Shown one piece after another: positions 6,972-11,740 of a DNA stretch of 11,740 nt. Within the stretch, counting starts at the first letter, position 1; each line of letters opens with the position of its first letter. This DNA comes from Burkholderiales bacterium. GTDB lineage: Bacteria; Pseudomonadota; Gammaproteobacteria; Burkholderiales; Burkholderiaceae. The position numbers and the translations under genes are program-made. The stretch spans positions 1 to 11,740 of the forward strand of contig CAHJWV010000275.1 in NCBI GenBank assembly GCA_903643055.1, in the 5' to 3' direction. The notes under the pieces were generated by a model. It saw nothing but the letters and a program-made list of their open reading frames with translations. It was not told the origin of the DNA and searched no databases.

Positions 6972-7625
6972 TGTTTATTCCTAGTGATGTTGATTTTTCT
7001 GCGCTCAGCGCAGGAACTTCGCGCTGCCGCCGCTCGGAATGCCAGTCAAAGCGCATGGAGTCGCATCCAGCTTACATTTCCGATCAGGCAAACCAAGTAT
7101 GCGCCGGCTTTCAGTTGACCCTATGCAAGGCGAAAAGAGTTGCTTCTGCTAAGCATCAAGTAGGGATCGATCGCTGCATCGGCGAAGAGTCATTTTCACT
7201 TCGGAATTCCATGAAGGCCTGATCGCCCTGCCTGATGCGATGACAAACCTTATCGTCTTGCGATGGGCAACCGTGCAGGGATCACAACTCCAACAGGGCC
7301 TATGCGGGCGCCTAACGCGGCACATCCCAAAGGATCGGTGGCGACCGTCACGCTTACATTGAAACCAGTCGTAATGACTCCGGCAGGCCATCAAGTGGAT
7401 GGAATTTCGCATTCAGGCGCTACCGGCTCGTGCCGATTTCCGGCCAAGCGCCTCCGGTCTCAAATTTGCGCGTTTGGGGGCGCACCTCGGCTTCTTGCGC
7501 AGACCCAGTTCCTTGTCCCTGTGGCTAGATCGTTCTTGGGCAGTGCCCGAGACCTCGTCGCCAAGTTTGGAACAGAGATCGCTGGGCACGTCCGCAAGTC
7601 AATGCACAACGAAGCAGAGACATCC
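6972..7625. other. 654-base gap between divergent catalase and hydrolase genes
   Basis: Should contain the catalase promoter (leftward) and the hydrolase promoter (rightward), but I could not assign a convincing -35/-10 pair for either. The catalase side holds its ribosome-binding site (6979-6982) and a perfect small dyad (6999-7013). A plus-strand frame is open from 7263 into the hydrolase gene without a stop, but its first 121 codons have no domain and precede a good signal peptide, so they are treated as non-coding. GGAATTCC at 7202-7209 is a simple palindrome. No tRNA or transposon end was seen. Confidence 0.55.
6999..7013 (-). promoter_or_regulatory. Small perfect dyad in the catalase leader
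   Basis: CTGCGC and GCGCAG flank a 3-base loop, giving a six-pair GC-rich hairpin that ends 27 bases before the catalase ATG. If transcribed it would form a leader hairpin ahead of the AGGA site; in DNA it is a 15-base palindrome that could bind a regulator. No T run follows in the catalase direction. Confidence 0.3.
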
Positions 7626-8906
7626 ATGCAATTCCGACTCACCCCCCATGCGGCGAAGTGGCTTCTCGTCACGACCGGCCTTGCGATGGTCACCCACCTG
7701 AGCCATGCCGCTGAGCCGACCAAGATCCTGTTCATCGGCAACAGTTTCACCCATGCCAACTTTCTACCGGCATTGCGCTACAACGCCGCCAACGTGCACG
7801 ACCTGAACAACACCGGCTACGGCGGCGTTCCGGGCATTTTCAAAAAGCTCACCGACGAAGCCGGCCTCAACTACGACGTGAGCATTGAAGCGGTTGGAGG
7901 GCAATCGCTGCAGTACCACTACAAGAACAAGCTGGCCGTCATCGGCAGCAGAAAGTTCGACGTTGTCGTGATGCAGGACTACAGCACGCTGGACAACGCC
8001 GCGCCCGGCAACCCGGCCAACGTGAACACCTATTCCAAGCTGCTTGAGCAATACATCCATGGCCCGGGCAGCAACAAAAACGCCAACGCGGCGACGAAGG
8101 TTTATCTTACGCAAACCTGGGCCCGCGCCGATCAGGTCTACAACACCCCCGGGGGCTTTTGGAATGGCAGCTCCGTCGAAAAGATGACGGGCGATCTGCA
8201 CGCGGCTTACTACGACGCCGCCGCGCGTGATGCAAAGATCGTTGGCGTCAACCCGGCGGGCGATGCCTTTTTGCGAGTCATCACAGGCGGCCTGGCCGAC
8301 CGCAACCCGTACGACGGCATTGATGCCGGCAAATTCACCCTGTGGGGCTCTGACCAATATCACCCCAGTGCCTGGGGTAGTTATCTGGTCGCATTGACGG
8401 TATTCGGCAAGGTCACCGGCCGCGATCCGCGCACCATCGGGGCCGATCAAGCCGCCAGCGGGCTGGGAATTTCTGCAACGCAAGCCACGGCACTGCAACG
8501 AATCGCCTACGACGCATTGCAATTCGACGCGCCTAACGCCGAAGCATTGGTCAGCGGGCCTTCCGGGCGCTGCCTGGACGCATCCAAGACCACCGACGGC
8601 GCCAAACTCGTGATCTACGACTGCGCCGGCAACAGCAACCAGAAATGGACCCCCCGGCCGAACGGCACCATCGAAGCCCACGGCAAATGCCTGGACCTGA
8701 TGGGCCCGACCACCGGTTCCGTCGTCGGCCTGTGGGGATGCAGCGGCGGCACGAACCAACAATGGCGCTTCAACAACGACGGCTCAATCTCCAACGTGAA
8801 GACGGGCTTTTGCCTCGACGTGAACGGTGGGCGCGTCGATAACGATACGCCAGTGAACGTGTGGCGCTGTACGGGTGCTGCGCATCAGAAGTGGACTGAT
8901 CGCTGA
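7626..8906 (+). CDS. Exported SGNH/DUF4886-like hydrolase with C-terminal ricin-type lectin domain
   Basis: A 426-residue secreted protein. Residues 1-29 form a signal peptide ending near HLSHAA. The catalytic part (about 32-290) resembles SGNH/GDSL-fold proteins of the DUF4886 type. FIGNSFTHAN puts the likely nucleophile at Ser40; GGQSLQYHY and VVMQDYSTL are later blocks, and SDQYHPS supplies the Asp243/His246 pair. The lectin part (about 309-426) is a ricin B (CBM13-like) beta-trefoil with three Q-x-W motifs at 339-341, 378-380 and 421-423, one per subdomain, each preceded by a Cys-Leu-Asp segment. The likely role is hydrolysis of an ester, such as an acetyl group, on a glycan held by the lectin; substrate unknown. 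The start at 7626 is chosen because the signal peptide begins there; an in-frame ATG at 7602 is possible. The gene stands alone, facing away from catalase. Confidence 0.85.
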   Translation: MQFRLTPHAAKWLLVTTGLAMVTHLSHAAEPTKILFIGNSFTHANFLPALRYNAANVHDLNNTGYGGVPGIFKKLTDEAGLNYDVSIEAVGGQSLQYHYKNKLAVIGSRKFDVVVMQDYSTLDNAAPGNPANVNTYSKLLEQYIHGPGSNKNANAATKVYLTQTWARADQVYNTPGGFWNGSSVEKMTGDLHAAYYDAAARDAKIVGVNPAGDAFLRVITGGLADRNPYDGIDAGKFTLWGSDQYHPSAWGSYLVALTVFGKVTGRDPRTIGADQAASGLGISATQATALQRIAYDALQFDAPNAEALVSGPSGRCLDASKTTDGAKLVIYDCAGNSNQKWTPRPNGTIEAHGKCLDLMGPTTGSVVGLWGCSGGTNQQWRFNNDGSISNVKTGFCLDVNGGRVDNDTPVNVWRCTGAAHQKWTDR

Positions 8907-9235
8907 GCATCAGCGCAGGTCAGTCACGCCTTCGGACATCGACATCAGCCAAATGCCAAAGTCAGCTTTAACCCAGACGAGCGGGCCAGCAGGCCTTCTC
9001 GTCAACATCGCTGAACAACGCAGCAAGGTGACGTCCATGGCGATGTCGATACGAGTTGCGACCGGTCAGCTCCGTCACATCCACGCGAAACGCAGTGGGA
9101 TCAAGGCATGGCGGAGATCAGGGCAATGACAACCCAGCGGCGTAGACCTCACGCGATTTCTGTATCTCCGCACGCTTTCTGGCCTGACGGCCCTGAATAC
9201 GCCATCAGCAATCCATCGAATTACCACTGGCCATC
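8907..9235. other. 329-base gap with no supported gene
   Basis: A plus-strand frame (8875-9129) and short minus-strand frames cross this region, but none has a ribosome-binding site or recognisable domain, and the plus frame would begin inside the hydrolase gene. A 6-base perfect dyad with a 3-base loop (8901-8915) overlaps the hydrolase stop but has no T run. A promoter for the TetR gene is expected here but I could not assign one. Confidence 0.5.
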
Positions 9236-9912
9236 ATGAAACCCGTGAACAACCAGCTTCATCCGCGGAAGAAGCCTTCGCAATTGCGATCTGCACAAAC
9301 CGTTCAGAAGATTTTGGACTGCGCCGCTCACATTCTTGAGACTGAAGGGCTGGAGGCTTACAGCACAAAGGGAATCACCGCCCGGTCTGAGGTCAGCATC
9401 GGATCGCTCTATCAATACTTCGCCTGCCGAGACGCCATCACGATCTCACTGATTGAACGCCGAGCCGCGGCACTGGCCGAAGAGAGCCGGCTCGCCCTCA
9501 CGAACATGGACTTTCAACAGGCCCTGGCCAGGCTGATCGACGTTGCGGTGCACCATCAACTACACCGCCCTCGATTGGCCCATCGGCTCGATCTCGAAAG
9601 AGCGCGGCTGGCTCCCACGATGCCCACGCTATTGGAAAACAGTCGCCTGTTGCAGGAGGCGTTGAGTTCGTTTTTGATCAAACATTTCGGTCGACGATCG
9701 AGCGCGCCACGATGGTGGCCACCGACATGCTGGACGTGATTCGCGCATTGACGCTGGCCGCTGGTCGCCGCAAAGAAGTCGATGCAATCAAGCTTTCGCG
9801 CACCATTCAAGCCACCCTGGTGGGCTACATGGGTTCGCTCACTCAGGCGGCGGGTCCATGCCACCGAGACGATAGCAAGCCCAATCCAGCGGCGTACGCG
9901 ACCTCCAACTGA
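9236..9912 (+). pseudogene. TetR-family transcriptional regulator, frameshifted in a T run
   Basis: The first frame (9236-9739) encodes a TetR_N helix-turn-helix: helix 1 at QTVQKILDCAAHILETEG, then the recognition region GITARSEVSIGSLYQYF, followed by ligand-domain helices. It loses register after LSSFLIKHF and stops at 9739. The natural continuation is in the frame one base earlier, reading RSTIERATMVATDMLDVIRA and ending at 9912. Adding one T to the five-T run at 9671-9675 joins the two parts smoothly as LSSFFDQTFRSTIERATM, giving a protein of about 225 residues, normal for TetR repressors. The break is therefore a one-base deletion, either a true mutation or a homopolymer sequencing error. 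If real, the product keeps its DNA-binding domain but loses the end of the ligand/dimer domain. The gene sits between two secreted enzymes and may control the GH92 gene downstream. Only a weak ribosome-binding site precedes 9236. Confidence 0.85.
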
Positions 9913-10040
9913 TTGAAGCTCTGCATGCGAGCCGGCGTACCCATGAGGCCGTGCAATTCGACCCAACTGCGCGTTGACGAGCGTGGCCGCCTGACATCAC
10001 GAATCAGATAAGCCTTCGTCACCGCTCAGCAAAAGCCGCT

Positions 10041-10060
10041 GTACATGAGCGTCATGCTAC
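10041..10060. promoter_or_regulatory. Imperfect palindrome upstream of GH92, candidate TetR operator
   Basis: GTA-CATGA, a 3-base centre, then TCATG-C-TAC: an exact CATGA/TCATG inverted repeat (10044-10048, 10052-10056) extended by GTA/TAC with one extra C on the right. Total size is 20 bases, the size expected for a TetR-family operator. It lies 36 bases before the GH92 start codon and downstream of a TetR gene. No second copy was found in front of the TetR gene, which weakens the case. Confidence 0.3.
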
Positions 10061-10096
10061 GGTCCGTGTCCTCCATCACAGCCGAGGCACATGGGC

Positions 10097-11740
10097 ATGC
10101 AGATCACGCGCAAGACAGAGACCCTCACCGCGAAATTTTTTATCGCTTCAGGTCTGCTCGGCTATCTGGCCACGGCGTCGGTGCACGCCACCGAGCGCTT
10201 GACGCCTGCGCAGCAGCAGGCCTTCGACGCCGTCGATCCCTTCATCGGCAGTGGCGGCGAAGGGCATACCTTTCCTGGCGCCACCGTACCCTTCGGCATG
10301 GTGCAGCTCTCACCCGACACGCAGATCAAGCCGCGCAAAGAGGCTTATGGCTGGGCGGCCGGCTACCGCTACAGCGACAGCACCATCGTCGGCTTTTCGC
10401 ACACGCACTTCTCCGGCACCGGCCATTCGGACCTGGGCGACTTTCTCGTGATGCCGTCGACTGGCGAGTTGAAGCTCGAGCGTGGCGCGGTTGACCAACC
10501 CGGCAGCGGCTACACCTCGCGCTTTCGCCACGAGACCGAAACCGCGCAGCCCGGCTATTACGCCGTCACGCTGGACGACGCTAAGGTACGCGCCGAGCTG
10601 ACCACGACCGCGCGAGTCGGCCTGCACCGCTACAGCTTCCCGAAGGGCGTTCCGGCGCATGTGGTGCTGGACTTGCGCACCAGCCTGTACGACTACCCCG
10701 GCAAGGTGCTGTGGTCGCGCATGCGTGCAAGACCGGATGGCACGATCACCGGCTTTCGCGAAACCCGTGGCTGGGCGCCAGGCCGCCAGCTGTATTTCGC
10801 GATGCGTTTCTCGCAAGCCATCACCGGTCACACGTTCAACGACACCGAGCAGAACGTGGCCTACAAAGGCTTCGCGAAGCCAGCCGACAAAGTGCCGTCG
10901 CAACGCGCGCAGATCGAAGGTCGACAGTTGGTCGCAAGCTTCGACTTCGGTAATGAAGGTGGCCCGCTGCTCGTGAAGATGGCGATCTCACCAGTGAGCG
11001 AAGACAGCGCCGTCGCCAACCTCGAGGCCGAAGTGCCGGCCTGGGACTTCGACGGCGCGCGCGAAGCCGCGAAGCGTCAATGGGGCCAAGCCCTGGCCTC
11101 AGTCGAAGCGCAAGGTAGCCAGACCCAACGCACGCAGTTCTACACCGCGCTGTATCACACACTGCTCGGGCCAACGCTGTTCATGGACGTCGACGGTCGC
11201 TACCGCGGGCCGGACAACGCCGTCCATCAGACCCAAGGCTGGACGAACTACTCTACCTTCTCGCTTTGGGACACCTACCGCGCGCTGCACCCGCTGCTGA
11301 CGCTGGTGCAACCGCCGCAGCACACCAACGACATCGTCCAATCTCTGCTGGCCGCGCGCCGCGCAAGCCCCTACGGCATCCTGCCGATTTGGTCGTTCAA
11401 TGGCCTGGAGACCTGGTGCATGATCGGCTACCACGCCGTGCCTGTGATCGCCGACGCCTACATGAAAGGCATCCGTGGCTACGACACGAAGGAAGCGCTG
11501 GACGCGATGGTCGCCAGCGCCAATTACGGCCCCTATGGCGGTATCGCTCCCTATCGTGAGCTGGGCTACGTGCCGATCGACGAAGAAAGCGAAGCGGCAT
11601 CGAAGACCTTGGAATACGCCTACGACGACTGGACCATCGCGCAGGTCGCAAAGGACCAGGGTCGCGCCGACATCGCCACCGAGTTCGACAAACGCGCCAG
11701 CCATTGGAAGAACGCCTTCGATCCGTCCACCGGCTTCATG
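10097..11740 (+). CDS. Exported glycoside hydrolase family 92 alpha-mannosidase (3' partial)
   Basis: Calcium-dependent exo-alpha-mannosidase family removing mannose from the non-reducing ends of N-glycans or mannans. The frame is open to the right edge: 548 residues are visible of a family length of roughly 720-790. Residues 1-32 form a signal peptide ending SVHA. The N-terminal beta-sandwich domain carries DPFIGSGGEGHTFPGATVPF (from 47), GWAAGYRYSD and IVGFSHTHFSGTGHSDLGD. The (alpha/alpha)6 catalytic domain follows, with FSLWDTYRALHPLLTL (about 388-403), LETWCMIGYHAVPVIADAY with the probable acid Glu438, and SKTLEYAYDDW (502-512). The later Asp-containing region expected to hold the catalytic base is beyond the window. 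GAGG at 10084-10087 is nine bases from the ATG at 10097, favouring it over the ATG at 10091. Linkage specificity cannot be set from this fragment. Confidence 0.95.
   Translation, partial: MQITRKTETLTAKFFIASGLLGYLATASVHATERLTPAQQQAFDAVDPFIGSGGEGHTFPGATVPFGMVQLSPDTQIKPRKEAYGWAAGYRYSDSTIVGFSHTHFSGTGHSDLGDFLVMPSTGELKLERGAVDQPGSGYTSRFRHETETAQPGYYAVTLDDAKVRAELTTTARVGLHRYSFPKGVPAHVVLDLRTSLYDYPGKVLWSRMRARPDGTITGFRETRGWAPGRQLYFAMRFSQAITGHTFNDTEQNVAYKGFAKPADKVPSQRAQIEGRQLVASFDFGNEGGPLLVKMAISPVSEDSAVANLEAEVPAWDFDGAREAAKRQWGQALASVEAQGSQTQRTQFYTALYHTLLGPTLFMDVDGRYRGPDNAVHQTQGWTNYSTFSLWDTYRALHPLLTLVQPPQHTNDIVQSLLAARRASPYGILPIWSFNGLETWCMIGYHAVPVIADAYMKGIRGYDTKEALDAMVASANYGPYGGIAPYRELGYVPIDEESEAASKTLEYAYDDWTIAQVAKDQGRADIATEFDKRASHWKNAFDPSTGFM

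Noticed and set aside
5538..7118. 526-codon open frame on the plus strand opposite the catalase gene
   Set aside because: The catalase on the minus strand carries all family signatures. The opposite frame is rich in Val/Leu/Arg/Gln with no domain, as expected for a shadow of a high-GC gene.
7310..7316. GCCTAAC resembling one end of an integron attC site
   Set aside because: No matching GTTRRRY partner within about 130 bases and no integrase or gene cassette nearby.
7764..8762. 332-codon minus-strand frame opposite the hydrolase-lectin gene
   Set aside because: Fully antisense to a gene with clear motifs; Val/Ala/Gly-rich with no recognisable domain or upstream site.
8901..8915. Six-pair hairpin at the hydrolase stop codon as a terminator
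   Set aside because: Short stem overlapping the coding end and no T run after it.
8875..9129. 84-codon plus-strand frame overlapping the hydrolase end
   Set aside because: Starts inside the hydrolase gene, lacks a ribosome-binding site, and its sequence matches no family I know.

Overview
The window looks like a chromosomal segment of a high-GC Gram-negative bacterium, most likely a betaproteobacterium of the Burkholderiales. This is inferred from four things: GC-rich third codon positions, the E. coli-like 412-residue HD-type CCA enzyme, the slt/GST/cca neighbourhood, and several secreted proteins with classical Sec signal peptides. No taxonomic marker gene is present, so the assignment rests on general appearance only. 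No tRNA, rRNA, CRISPR array, insertion sequence or phage gene was recognised.

Layout, left to right. (1) 2-4057, plus strand, housekeeping block: a soluble lytic transglycosylase (slt, 5' end cut by the window), a glutathione S-transferase, and the multifunctional tRNA nucleotidyltransferase cca. A long hairpin follows slt, and a -10-like hexamer sits immediately before the cca start codon. (2) 4058-4571, a gene-free stretch with two different short tandem repeats and a dyad. It is followed by a small predicted membrane or secreted peptide (4572-4766). (3) 4790-6971, minus strand: an exported haem catalase followed by an exported ankyrin-repeat protein, the same arrangement as the katB-ankB peroxide-defence pair of Pseudomonas aeruginosa. 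(4) 6972-7625, a 654-base gene-free gap holding the divergent control regions. (5) 7626-11740, plus strand, accessory carbohydrate-active block: an exported SGNH-type (DUF4886-like) hydrolase fused to a C-terminal ricin-type beta-trefoil lectin, a TetR-family regulator broken by a one-base frameshift in a T run, and an exported glycoside hydrolase family 92 alpha-mannosidase that runs off the right edge.

How the parts may work together. Slt trims periplasmic peptidoglycan and Cca repairs tRNA 3' ends; these are ordinary cell functions. The catalase and ankyrin protein are probably co-transcribed and act together in the periplasm against hydrogen peroxide. The SGNH-lectin protein and the GH92 enzyme both carry signal peptides and both act on glycans by family, so the right half may be a small glycan-processing locus (esterase plus exo-mannosidase) with a TetR switch. 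An imperfect palindrome about 40 bases upstream of the GH92 start is a candidate operator. That functional link is inference from proximity and family, not shown by the sequence.

I do not see a clearly new defence or mobile system here. The most unusual items are the hydrolase-lectin fusion next to GH92, the frameshifted regulator, and the unexplained tandem repeats in the 4.1-4.3 kb gap.
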